A stretch of 64,000 nucleotides of DNA, taken from positions 310,001 through 374,000 of the forward strand of contig NZ_LR025108.1 of NCBI RefSeq assembly GCF_900343015.1, in the 5' to 3' direction. A program made the position numbers and the translations under genes. The stretch is from Arsenophonus endosymbiont of Aleurodicus dispersus (GTDB lineage Bacteria > Pseudomonadota > Gammaproteobacteria > Enterobacterales > Enterobacteriaceae). The notes beneath the pieces were generated by a model. It was not told where the DNA came from. It was given only the letters and a program-made list of their open reading frames with translations, and did no database searches. Of the stretch, positions 55,926 to 64,000 are shown in pieces. Position 1 is the stretch's first letter. Every line of letters begins with the position of its first letter.

Positions 55926-56234
55926 CAATTATTACAGATTTTAAAACATGAATTTCCAGATTTTAGAATAACTTTACATTTTTTTTAGAGTAATAGGATT
56001 GACATTATTTGCTAGCAAAATAAGTACTACTTATCTTGCTAGATAACTTATATCGCATAATAGCTCTTAATAACATAGTAATTTAAATGATAACTTATCA
56101 GGTACAATAAATACTATGTTTACTGTTTTTATATAAAAAGGAGATAGAAAAACTGGGGTTATATGGATATATTTGAGTATATAGTTATCTATGGATGTTC
56201 ATAAACAATAGTAGTAATAGTATTATTTTTATGT
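55926..56234. other. Gap between secA relic and coaE remnant
   Basis: mutT, yacG and zapD would lie here in E. coli. I could not identify any of them. Confidence 0.4.
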
Positions 56235-56658
56235 TTTTCCTAAGAAGCGTTCATAGCTAATTGCAAATACTTATGATGTAATTTAGTTATATTTTTATTA
56301 ATTGTTAAGGTTTTATCTTGATTATTGATTATATCATCTGCTTTTTGTAAGCTCCTTGTTCGGTTAACTTAGTTATATAAAATATTTTTTGTTACTAATT
56401 CTGTCACGCTTAATTATACAAACTATTTGTTATTATCGTTTTATGTCAATTACTAGCACACGGTTAGCTCTAGATTGTTAATAATGGGACAACCCCAAAA
56501 TGTTATTTAATCATATTAATAGCATAGGTGTTAGGCATAATTTTTTTGCTTAAAATGATATCTACATCAATTATTGCTCCTCATAAGGAGGAAAATTTAT
56601 CAAAAATAGTACTTTTGCTGCTTCCTATTCCGCCAGTGATAGCAACAATATAACTCAT
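56235..56658 (-). pseudogene. coaE: coaE remnant (dephospho-CoA kinase)
   Basis: Minus strand starts MSYIVAITGGIGSSKSTIFD, then GAIIDVDIIL, matching E. coli MRYIVALTGGIGSGKSTVAN, then INVIDADII. Later pieces are SRANRVLVIDI (E. coli KKANRVLVVDV) and LQKADDIINNQ, ITKLHHKYLQLA (E. coli ADDVIDNNG, VARLHAHYLQLA). About 60 codons are deleted in the middle, and stops abound. CoaE makes CoA in the last step, so CoA or a second kinase must come from elsewhere. Confidence 0.88.
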
Positions 56659-57229
56659 GTATCTTATCTTTCAATAAAATTGAATGGTAAATTTCAAGAT
56701 ATTTTATTTAATCCTGTTTAAAAAAGTATTAACATAATAATATTTTCATATTATTAAAAGATTTATTAGTTAAGAAGTAATTTAAAATTAGCAAATACAT
56801 AGTAAATACAAATCTAGTAATTACAACTACTAGTATTAGTGTTAGTTAAATTAATTTTATTTTATATTAAAGTTTGATCAGGTTATCTTGATATTAATCA
56901 TATATTTTTGCTAAAAAGATAATAAATTAACAGTCTAGATCTAGAAATAATTTCTATTGTTTTATATTTATTTGAAATAAAAACTTTACTTAATTTTTTA
57001 TAAGTAAAATAGATGGCATGATGGTAAACGTGATATTTCAGTATTTTAAATCCATGTTTTAATCATTTCAATAATGTTAACCTTGATATTAGGTAATAGG
57101 TATAGTTTAAATAAAATGGCAATACAGGATATATTTTTGTTCTTATTTAACTAAATTTGTCGTATATTTCCAATATGGAAAAATACAATACAAGAATAGT
57201 AATTAGCAATATAGTTGTTATTAGAATTT
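56659..57229. other. Gap between coaE remnant and pdhR remnant
   Basis: E. coli has guaC through aroP here. Nothing readable apart from possible traces of pdhR near 57180-57230. Confidence 0.4.
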
Positions 57230-57412
57230 TAATACCAAATATTTTATATATTACTTTTAATTCAGGTAAAAAGAAGAATAACATTGGTTAAACCACGATT
57301 GAAGCTATTATTAAAATAATGTAAAGATACTGCTATCGCACGTGAACTTAAAGTAACTGCACATCGTTATTTAGCATTTATTGAGGAGATTTGGTTGGAC
57401 ATTAGTGGTGGT
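57230..57412 (+). pseudogene. pdhR: pdhR 3' remnant (pyruvate-responsive repressor)
   Basis: Near 57300-57410 the plus strand reads IARELKVTAHRYLAFIEEIW then LD, matching PdhR [20 protein letters not shown]; upstream IVVIRILIPNILYITFNS may trace the preceding helices. No DNA-binding domain remains. It lies just before aceE, its E. coli place, so the PDH operon has lost its repressor. Confidence 0.78.
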
Positions 57413-57626
57413 TATATACTACGTTGGTATTCCCTTACGTAGAATACAATAATATCAAAATTACAGATTTGTTATTGCTGCGGCGGTATTATCCCTCTTA
57501 TTTTTTAGAGACAAAGTAGCGGCAGTAAGTAGTAACTATCTTTTGTTCTTCTTTCTGGTTTAGTAAATATCTTCAAAAGATAGCCGAATAACTATATTAA
57601 AAATAGATAAGGAAAAGGAATAGGCC

Positions 57627-60290
57627 ATGTCAGATATGTCGAAGAATGACGTGGATCCGATCGAAACTAGCGACTGGTTACAGGCGATAGAATCGGTCAT
57701 CCGTGAAGAAGGTGTTGATCGTGCTCAGTATCTTATTGATCAAGTGTCACAACAAGCCCGTAAGGGCGGAGTTAGTATCGCAGCATGTTCTGTAACCTGT
57801 GATTATATCAACGATATTAACGTAAAGGATGAGCCTTGTTATCCAGGTAACATAAATTTAGAGCGTCGTATTCGCTCTGTGATTCGTTGGAATGCTTTAA
57901 TGGCGGTTTTACGAGCTTCTAATAAAGATCTAGAGTTGGGTGGTCATATAGCTTCTTTCCAGTCTTCTGCAACTTTATATGAAGTATGTTTTAATCATTT
58001 CTTTCAGGCAAAAAATAAAAAATTTAGTGGAGATTTAGTTTATTTCCAAGGACATATTTCGCCTGGTATTTATGCTCGCGCATTTTTAGAATGTCGTCTT
58101 ACTGAAGAGCAAATGGATAATTTTCGGCAAGAAATTGGTGGCAATGGTCTTTCCTCTTATCCTCATCCTAAATTAATGCCTGAGTTTTGGCAATTTCCTA
58201 CGGTGTCAATGGGATTAGGTCCTATTAGTGCTATTTATCAAGCAAAATTTTTAAAATATTTACAACACCGAGGTTTAAAGGATACCACAGTTCAGACTGT
58301 TTATGCTTTTCTTGGTGATGGTGAAATGGATGAACCTGAATCTAAAGGTGCCATCACGATAGCTACTCGTGAAAAGTTAGATAACCTTATTTTTGTGATA
58401 AACTGTAACTTACAACGCCTTGATGGGCCCGTTATTGGTAATGGTAAGATTATTAATGAATTAGAAGGTATATTTAGAGGTGCAGGATGGCAGGTCATTA
58501 AAGTCCTATGGGGTGACCGATGGGATGAATTATTACGTAAAGATACTTCAGGTAAACTAATTAAGTTGATGAATGAAACTTTGGATGGTGACTATCAAAC
58601 ATTTAATTCTAAAGATGGTGCTTATGTTCGTGAACATTTCTTCAATCGTTACCATGAGACAAGTGCCTTAGTTAAGGATATGACTGATGATGAAATTTGG
58701 TTGTTAAACTACGGTGGTCATGATCCGAAAAAGGTTTATGCAGCTTTTAAAAAAGCTAGAGACACTAAAGGTAAGCCGACAGTTATTTTAGCTCAAACAG
58801 TTAAAGGCTATGGTATGGGTGATACTGCTGAAGGTAAAAATATTGCCCATCAAGTAAAAAAAATGAAACTGGAAGGAATTCGTTATTTTCGTGATCGCTT
58901 TAATGTACCTGTAGCAGATGATCAAATAGAACAATTGCCTTTTATTTCTTTTAAAAAGAATTCAGATGAATATAAATATCTACATGAACGTCGTCAGGCC
59001 TTAGGTGGGTATTTACCAGTACGGAATCCTACATTTGATAAACAATTAGATATTCCTTGCCTAGAATCTTTTAGCAAATTATTAGTAGAGCAAAATAAAG
59101 ATATTTCTACTACGATAGCATTTGTACGTGCTTTAAATATAATGTTAAAAAATAACTCAATTAAAGATCATTTAGTGCCAATTATTGCTGATGAAGCACG
59201 TACTTTTGGTATGGAAGGTTTATTCCGTCAAATTGGGATCTATAGTCCGAATGGACAGCAGTATACCCCTCAAGATCGTGAACAAGTTTCTTACTACAAA
59301 GAAGATAAAAAAGGTCAAATTCTTGAAGAAGGAATAAATGAGTTAGGGGCTGGAGCATCTTGGTTAGCGGCTGCTACATCATATAGCACAAATAACTTAC
59401 CGATGATCCCGTTTTATATTTATTATTCCATGTTTGGTTTTCAGAGTATTGGTGATTTAGTTTGGGCAGCAGGAGACCAGCAAGCACGTGGCTTTTTAAT
59501 TGGCGGAACTTCAGGGCGTACTACATTGAATGGTGAAGGTTTGCAACATGCAGATGGTCATAGCCATATCCAGTCACTAACTATACCTAACTGTATCTCT
59601 TATGATCCAGCTTATGCTTATGAAGTTGCTGTGATTATGCATGATGGTTTAGTTCGTATGTATGGTGATAAACAAGAAAATATTTACTATTATATTACTA
59701 CTTTGAATGAAAATTATCATATGCCAGCGATGCCTTCTGGTGTTGAGGAAGGTATTTGTAAAGGTATCTATAAACTTGAGTCACTAAAAGGTGAAAATAG
59801 CAAAATTCAATTATTAGGATCTGGTTCAATGATGCGTCATGTTCGTGAAGCAGCAAAAATTTTATCTAGTGAGTACGGTATTGCTTCTGATGTTTATAGT
59901 GTAACGTCATTTACTGAATTAGCTCGTGAAGGACAGGATTGTGAGCGTTGGAATATGTTACATCCAATTGATAAACCTCTTGTACCTTATATTTTTCAAA
60001 TAATGAATGATGCGCCTGCAGTTGCTTCAACAGATTATATGAAATTATTTGCTGAACAAATTCGTTCCTACATTCCTACAAGTGATTATCATGTTTTGGG
60101 TACTGATGGTTTTGGTTGTTCAGATAGTCGTGAAAACCTTCGGCATTATTTTGAGATTGATACTTCCTATGTGGTAGTAGCTGCATTGGGTAAATTAGCA
60201 AAACGTGGTGAAATAAATTTTCAATTGGTTGATGCAGCTATCAAAAAATATAACATTAACCCAGAAAAAATTAACCCTCGTTTAGTCTAA
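57627..60290 (+). CDS. aceE: Pyruvate dehydrogenase E1 component, homodimeric type
   Basis: Thiamine diphosphate enzyme decarboxylating pyruvate and acetylating the lipoyl groups of E2. 887 residues, identical in length to E. coli. The ThDP/Mg motif is AFLGDGEMDEPESKGA with INCNLQRLDGPV following (near 226-265). The active-site region HADGHSHIQSLTIPN and the N-terminal E2-binding segment (SDWLQAIESVIREEG) are present. AAGGAAAAGG precedes the ATG. First gene of the aceE-aceF-lpd operon. Needs thiamine diphosphate, relevant to purM retention. Confidence 0.97.
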   Translation: MSDMSKNDVDPIETSDWLQAIESVIREEGVDRAQYLIDQVSQQARKGGVSIAACSVTCDYINDINVKDEPCYPGNINLERRIRSVIRWNALMAVLRASNKDLELGGHIASFQSSATLYEVCFNHFFQAKNKKFSGDLVYFQGHISPGIYARAFLECRLTEEQMDNFRQEIGGNGLSSYPHPKLMPEFWQFPTVSMGLGPISAIYQAKFLKYLQHRGLKDTTVQTVYAFLGDGEMDEPESKGAITIATREKLDNLIFVINCNLQRLDGPVIGNGKIINELEGIFRGAGWQVIKVLWGDRWDELLRKDTSGKLIKLMNETLDGDYQTFNSKDGAYVREHFFNRYHETSALVKDMTDDEIWLLNYGGHDPKKVYAAFKKARDTKGKPTVILAQTVKGYGMGDTAEGKNIAHQVKKMKLEGIRYFRDRFNVPVADDQIEQLPFISFKKNSDEYKYLHERRQALGGYLPVRNPTFDKQLDIPCLESFSKLLVEQNKDISTTIAFVRALNIMLKNNSIKDHLVPIIADEARTFGMEGLFRQIGIYSPNGQQYTPQDREQVSYYKEDKKGQILEEGINELGAGASWLAAATSYSTNNLPMIPFYIYYSMFGFQSIGDLVWAAGDQQARGFLIGGTSGRTTLNGEGLQHADGHSHIQSLTIPNCISYDPAYAYEVAVIMHDGLVRMYGDKQENIYYYITTLNENYHMPAMPSGVEEGICKGIYKLESLKGENSKIQLLGSGSMMRHVREAAKILSSEYGIASDVYSVTSFTELAREGQDCERWNMLHPIDKPLVPYIFQIMNDAPAVASTDYMKLFAEQIRSYIPTSDYHVLGTDGFGCSDSRENLRHYFEIDTSYVVVAALGKLAKRGEINFQLVDAAIKKYNINPEKINPRLV

Positions 60291-60302
60291 GAGGTAAAAT
60301 AA

Positions 60303-61919
60303 ATGTCTATTGAAATTAAAGTTCCTGATATTGGCGCAGATGAATTTGAAGTTATTGAACTTATGGTAAAAGTGGGCGATAAAGTTAATGTTGAGCAGTC
60401 GTTAATTACTGTAGAAGGTGAAAAGGCTTCGATGGAATTACCAGCACCTTTTGCCGGCAAAGTTAAAGAAATTAAAGTGGTAGTTGGTGACAAGGTAACA
60501 ACCGGTAAATTAATCATGATTTTTGATACAGATGAAGAAATAATAGGAGCTCGCGCTAAAACAACCTCAGAGATAAATGCTGATCAAGAAGATAGCAAAG
60601 ATAATCTAGTAAAAAGTCAATTAAAGGAAGTTTTTGTACCTGATATTGGCGCAGATGAATTTGAAGTTATTGAACTTATGGTAAAAGTGGGCGATAAAGT
60701 TAATGTTGAGCAGTCATTAATTACCGTAGAAGGTGAAAAGGCTTCGATGGAATTACCAGCACCTTTTGCCGGCAAAGTTAAAGAAATTAAGATTTCTAAG
60801 GGTGATAAAGTTAAAACTGGTTCACTTATTATGATTTTTGCAGTTGATGTCACTGGAGTTTCTTCATCTATAAATGCGGAAGCTAACAGCGATAAAATAG
60901 AAACAAAATTAGAGGCTTCATATTATGAATTACCTCATTCCTCATACACAACAAATGCCAGTGGTATTTATGATACTAAAAATACATTTATTGAAAATAA
61001 TGCTTATGTGCATGCATCACCAATTATTCGCCGTTTAGCTCGTAAATTTGGGGTTAATCTAGCTAATGTAAATGGAACTGGGCGTAAAGGTCGTATTTTG
61101 CGTGAAGATGTTCAGGACTATTTAAAAGAGATGGTAAAAAATTCTGCAATTGGAGCGACTCCAGCTGGAGGTTTGCCAAGCATGTTACCGTGGCCAACAG
61201 TAGATTTTAGTAAATTTGGTGAAGTGGAAGAAATTGAACTAGGTCGCATTCAAAAAATATCTAGCGCTAATTTAAGTCGTAACTGGGTTATGATCCCGCA
61301 TGTAACTGTTATGGAAGATGCTGATATTACCGAAGTAGAATCTTTCCGTAAGCAGCAAAATACAGAGATGGAAAAGTTAAAAACTGGAATAAAAATTACA
61401 CTACTAGTTTTTTTCATGAAAATTGTGGCTCGAGTATTAGAAGAAATGCCTCGTTTCAATAGTTCAATTTCTGTGGATACTAAACGATTAATATTGAAAA
61501 AATATGTTAATATTGGTATTGCCGTTGATACTCCAAATGGTTTAGTTGTGCCTGTTATTCGAGATGTTAATAAGAAAGGTATTATTGAGCTTTCTAAAGA
61601 ATTAATGGAAGTATCGAATAAAGCACGTGCCGGAAAGTTAACTCCGTCTGATATGCAAGGTGGCAGCTTTACTATTTCTAGCTTAGGTGGTATTGGTATT
61701 ACAAGTTTTACGTCGATTATTAATGCGCCAGAAGTTGCTATTATGGGTCTATCTCGCTCATCAATGAAGCCAGTATGGAATGGCAGTGAGTTTATTTCAC
61801 GTCTTATATTACCTATATCACTATCTTTTGATCATCGTGTAATTGATGGTGCAGACGGCGCGCGTTTTGTTGCTCGTATTGCATGGTTAATGAGTGATAT
61901 TCGCCGGTTGGTTATGTAA
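60303..61919 (+). CDS. aceF: Pyruvate dehydrogenase E2, dihydrolipoamide acetyltransferase
   Basis: Core of the PDH complex, moving acetyl from lipoyl-lysine to CoA. 538 residues with two lipoyl domains (about 2-75 and 107-180; lipoylated Lys41 and Lys146 in [11 protein letters not shown]), against three in E. coli (630 residues). Acid/Gly/Ser-rich linkers follow each. The E1/E3-binding domain is at about 237-277 ([15 protein letters not shown]). The catalytic domain ends with [15 protein letters not shown], carrying the active-site His. AGAGG lies before ATG 60303, 12 bases after aceE. The two lipoyl segments are almost identical in DNA. Confidence 0.97.
   Translation: MSIEIKVPDIGADEFEVIELMVKVGDKVNVEQSLITVEGEKASMELPAPFAGKVKEIKVVVGDKVTTGKLIMIFDTDEEIIGARAKTTSEINADQEDSKDNLVKSQLKEVFVPDIGADEFEVIELMVKVGDKVNVEQSLITVEGEKASMELPAPFAGKVKEIKISKGDKVKTGSLIMIFAVDVTGVSSSINAEANSDKIETKLEASYYELPHSSYTTNASGIYDTKNTFIENNAYVHASPIIRRLARKFGVNLANVNGTGRKGRILREDVQDYLKEMVKNSAIGATPAGGLPSMLPWPTVDFSKFGEVEEIELGRIQKISSANLSRNWVMIPHVTVMEDADITEVESFRKQQNTEMEKLKTGIKITLLVFFMKIVARVLEEMPRFNSSISVDTKRLILKKYVNIGIAVDTPNGLVVPVIRDVNKKGIIELSKELMEVSNKARAGKLTPSDMQGGSFTISSLGGIGITSFTSIINAPEVAIMGLSRSSMKPVWNGSEFISRLILPISLSFDHRVIDGADGARFVARIAWLMSDIRRLVM
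60324..60790 (+). repeat. Near-identical 152-bp direct repeat of lipoyl domains in aceF
   Basis: Unit 1 is 60324-60475 and unit 2 is 60639-60790, offset exactly 315 bases (105 codons). By eye they differ at only two positions, both synonymous (cagtcG/A and attacT/C). Sequence outside these limits diverges quickly, so the identity is confined to the folded lipoyl domain. Confidence 0.9.
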
Positions 61920-62116
61920 TAAATATATTGACTGTATGTTGACTTATTTATTATTAGTAATTACATACATAATTTTTTCTAACTAATTCTATAGGTTGAG
62001 AGTTATGTCACGTTAGAGCATTATTAAAGATGTTATTCTGTTGGTATAGTACACACGTTTCGGTGGTTATAAATTTTGTCGTCTTACCAACCGGACAACA
62101 AAAGTAAGAGGTCATA

Positions 62117-63541
62117 ATGAGTACTGAAATTAAAACCCAAGTAGTGGTTTTAGGTGCTGGCCCTGCTGGTTATTCAGCAGCTTTTCGCTGTGCAGATCTT
62201 AATTTAGATATTGTTTTGGTCGAGCGTTATGCAACATTAGGGGGTGTTTGTCTTCATGTTGGTTGTATTCCTTCCAAAGCATTATTGCATATTACGAAAG
62301 TGATTGAAGAAGCTAAGGCATTGGCGGTACATGGGATCGAATTTACTGCCCCAAAAACAGATATTGATAAAGTACGGTTATGGAAAGAAAAAATTATTTG
62401 TCAGTTAACAACTGGTTTGTCAGGTATGGCAAAAAAGCGTAACGTTAGAGTTGTTAATGGGATAGGTAAATTTACTGGCGCTAATACATTGGTCGTTAAA
62501 GGTGAAAAAGAAAATACAACAATAAATTTTGATAATGCTATTATTGCTGTGGGTTCACGTCCTATCCAGCTTTCATTTATTCCTCATGATGATCCACGAG
62601 TATGGGATTCTACTGTTGCTTTGCAACTAAGAAAAGTACCTAAGCGTATGTTAGTGATAGGAGGTGGTATCATAGGTTTAGAAATGGGAACAGTGTATAA
62701 TACATTAGGATCAGAAATTGATGTTGTTGAAATGTTAGATCAGGTTATTGCGGCAGCAGATAAGGATATTATTAATATTTTTACTAAAAAGATAAGTAAA
62801 AAGTTTAATTTAATGCTGAAGACTAAAGTTACTAAGGTAGAAGCCCAAAAAGATGGTATCTACGTCACAATGGAAGGCAAGAATGCGCCGAAAAAGCCAC
62901 AGTGCTATGATGCTGTTTTAGTGGCAATTGGTCGTATACCAAATGGTAAATTAATTGATGTAGGTAAAGCAGGAGTAGAAGTAGATAATCAAGGTTTTAT
63001 CCACACAGATAAACAGATGCGTACTAATGTGCCTCATATTTATGCCATTGGTGATATTGTAGGTCAGCCAATGTTAGCTCACAAAGGTGTACATCAAGGT
63101 CATGTAGTAGCTGAAGTTATTTCAGGATTAAAACACTATTTTGATCCAAAAGTTATTCCTTCGATTGCTTATACTGAACCAGAGGTGGCTTGGGTAGGTT
63201 TGACGGAAAAAGAAGCTAAAGAAAAAGGTATTAGTTATGAAATAGCAACTTTTCCATGGTCCGCTTCTGGTCGTGCTATTACATCTGATTGTTCAGATGG
63301 TATGACTAAGCTTCTTTTTGATAAAGAAACCTACCGCATTATTGGCGGAGCTGTTGTCGGTATTAATGGTGGTGAATTACTTGGTGAAATTAGCTTAGCG
63401 ATTGAAATGGGGTGTGATGCAGAAGATATTGGATTAACTATTCATGCTCACCCAACGTTATACGAGTCAATTGGTATGGCAGCTCAAATATTTGAGGGAA
63501 GTATTACTGATTTATATAATCCAAAAGCAAAGAAAAAATAA
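62117..63541 (+). CDS. lpd: Dihydrolipoamide dehydrogenase (E3)
   Basis: FAD disulfide reductase regenerating lipoamide for PDH and other complexes. 474 residues, the E. coli length. FAD motif VLGAGPAGYSAAFRCADL at 11-28; redox disulfide Cys45 and Cys50 in GGVCLHVGCIPSK; NAD motif VIGGGIIGLEMGTVYNTLGS; catalytic His in HAHPTLYES near the end. AGAGGTC lies about 7 bases before the ATG. It is 197 bases after aceF, enough for a separate promoter as in E. coli, though I could not identify one. Confidence 0.97.
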   Translation: MSTEIKTQVVVLGAGPAGYSAAFRCADLNLDIVLVERYATLGGVCLHVGCIPSKALLHITKVIEEAKALAVHGIEFTAPKTDIDKVRLWKEKIICQLTTGLSGMAKKRNVRVVNGIGKFTGANTLVVKGEKENTTINFDNAIIAVGSRPIQLSFIPHDDPRVWDSTVALQLRKVPKRMLVIGGGIIGLEMGTVYNTLGSEIDVVEMLDQVIAAADKDIINIFTKKISKKFNLMLKTKVTKVEAQKDGIYVTMEGKNAPKKPQCYDAVLVAIGRIPNGKLIDVGKAGVEVDNQGFIHTDKQMRTNVPHIYAIGDIVGQPMLAHKGVHQGHVVAEVISGLKHYFDPKVIPSIAYTEPEVAWVGLTEKEAKEKGISYEIATFPWSASGRAITSDCSDGMTKLLFDKETYRIIGGAVVGINGGELLGEISLAIEMGCDAEDIGLTIHAHPTLYESIGMAAQIFEGSITDLYNPKAKKK

Positions 63542-63552
63542 TTTTTTTATTC

Positions 63553-63571
63553 CAACAAAATAAATTTGTTG
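63553..63571 (+). terminator. Weak hairpin after lpd
   Basis: CAACAAA, loop ATAAA, TTTGTTG: seven pairs, 12 bases after the lpd stop. There is no T run after it on the plus strand, so a terminator role is uncertain. Confidence 0.3.
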
Positions 63572-64000
63572 TAAGTATTATTCGATTTGTTAATCGCTAC
63601 TTTATTAAAATTAAATCAAGGAGCTATTAAAAAAATCTAAATTTTTATTAGTTAATGTAATTAACTATTTGTTACATATTTATATAAAAATATTTTTGCT
63701 ACTACCGCAGTAATATTGATATTTATTACTAATAATTTATGTTAGTAGTATATAAATTAATGAAATGATTAAATTCTATTATTCTAGATATTAAATTCTT
63801 GATATAATTGATATAAGTAAAATTATTATGACTATAACCTTTATTTTTTATTTGAGATTTAAACAGCTAGGTATATAAATTAAAATCAATTGAAGAGAAT
63901 AATATCTAACTTACTTAGTTAGCTTAATTAATAACCTATCTACTTAAACTGAAAATAATTTTATATTATATCTGTTATTAATACAATTAGTTCTGGTGTT
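63572..64000. other. AT-rich end of the window
   Basis: No gene, RNA or repeat recognised. acnB would be the next E. coli gene, but no fragment of it is visible. Confidence 0.4.

Overview
The window is AT-rich chromosome from a strongly reduced gammaproteobacterial endosymbiont (Enterobacterales). About 37 intact genes, roughly 58% of the bases, sit in short blocks in Escherichia coli-like order. Between them lie long AT-rich stretches in which I could still read about 25 decayed genes by translating fragments on the expected strand. I saw no phage, insertion sequence, CRISPR array, toxin locus or plasmid gene, and no new multi-gene system. L34 ends in the 47-residue SSK form that I associate with Morganellaceae; with the B-vitamin pattern this suggests an Arsenophonus-like symbiont of a (perhaps blood-feeding) insect. 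That identity is inference.

Layout. 0-2.5 kb: a T4 endonuclease V-type pyrimidine-dimer glycosylase, dead uvrC, pgsA and the tRNA-Gly/Cys/Leu cluster. 3.5-9.9 kb: trhP; dead purN with intact purM; upp; dead uraA, bamC and purC. 9.9-13.2 kb: xseA; dead guaB, guaA and purF; cvpA. 13.4-19.8 kb: the pdxB-usg-truA-(dedA)-accD-folC-(dedD)-cvpA-(purF) series, bracketed names dead. 21.6-28.5 kb: dead asnC, mioC, a recognisable oriC, mnmG, then dead rsmG, atpA, atpC, glmU and glmS. 28.5-38.8 kb: gyrB, dead recF, dnaN, dead dnaA, then rpmH-rnpA-yidD-yidC-mnmE. 39-45 kb: dead kdsB, ycaR, ihfB, rpsA, cmk, dead aroA, serC. 45.7-52.8 kb: mutH, iscS, dead iscR, suhB, glyA, dead lpxC, dciA. 53.3-64 kb: secA cut short, dead coaE and pdhR, and the complete pyruvate dehydrogenase operon aceE-aceF-lpd.

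How it fits together. Kept functions are translation and tRNA modification (mnmG, mnmE, truA, trhP, iscS, rnpA, rpmH, rpsA, tRNAs), replication and repair (gyrB, dnaN, xseA, mutH, the dimer glycosylase), membrane protein insertion and export (yidC, yidD, secA), acetyl-CoA and malonyl-CoA supply (PDH, accD), phospholipid synthesis (pgsA), and parts of cofactor pathways: vitamin B6 (pdxB, serC), folate (folC, glyA) and possibly thiamine (purM). Lost here are the UDP-GlcNAc, LPS and outer-membrane assembly genes (glmU, glmS, lpxC, kdsB, bamC), ATP synthase, chorismate synthesis (aroA), purine synthesis (purN, purF, purC, guaBA) and the local regulators (pdhR, iscR, asnC). DnaA is dead although oriC keeps a perfect R1 DnaA box and its unwinding element.

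Most notable: a phage-type repair enzyme beside dead uvrC; a conserved oriC without DnaA; SuhB with a metal ligand changed (D84Y) in an otherwise intact protein; SecA without its SecB-binding tail; IscS without its IscU-docking tail; and purM, trhP and folC stranded without recognisable upstream supply. Pseudogene limits are approximate, and all E. coli comparisons are from memory, not from a search.
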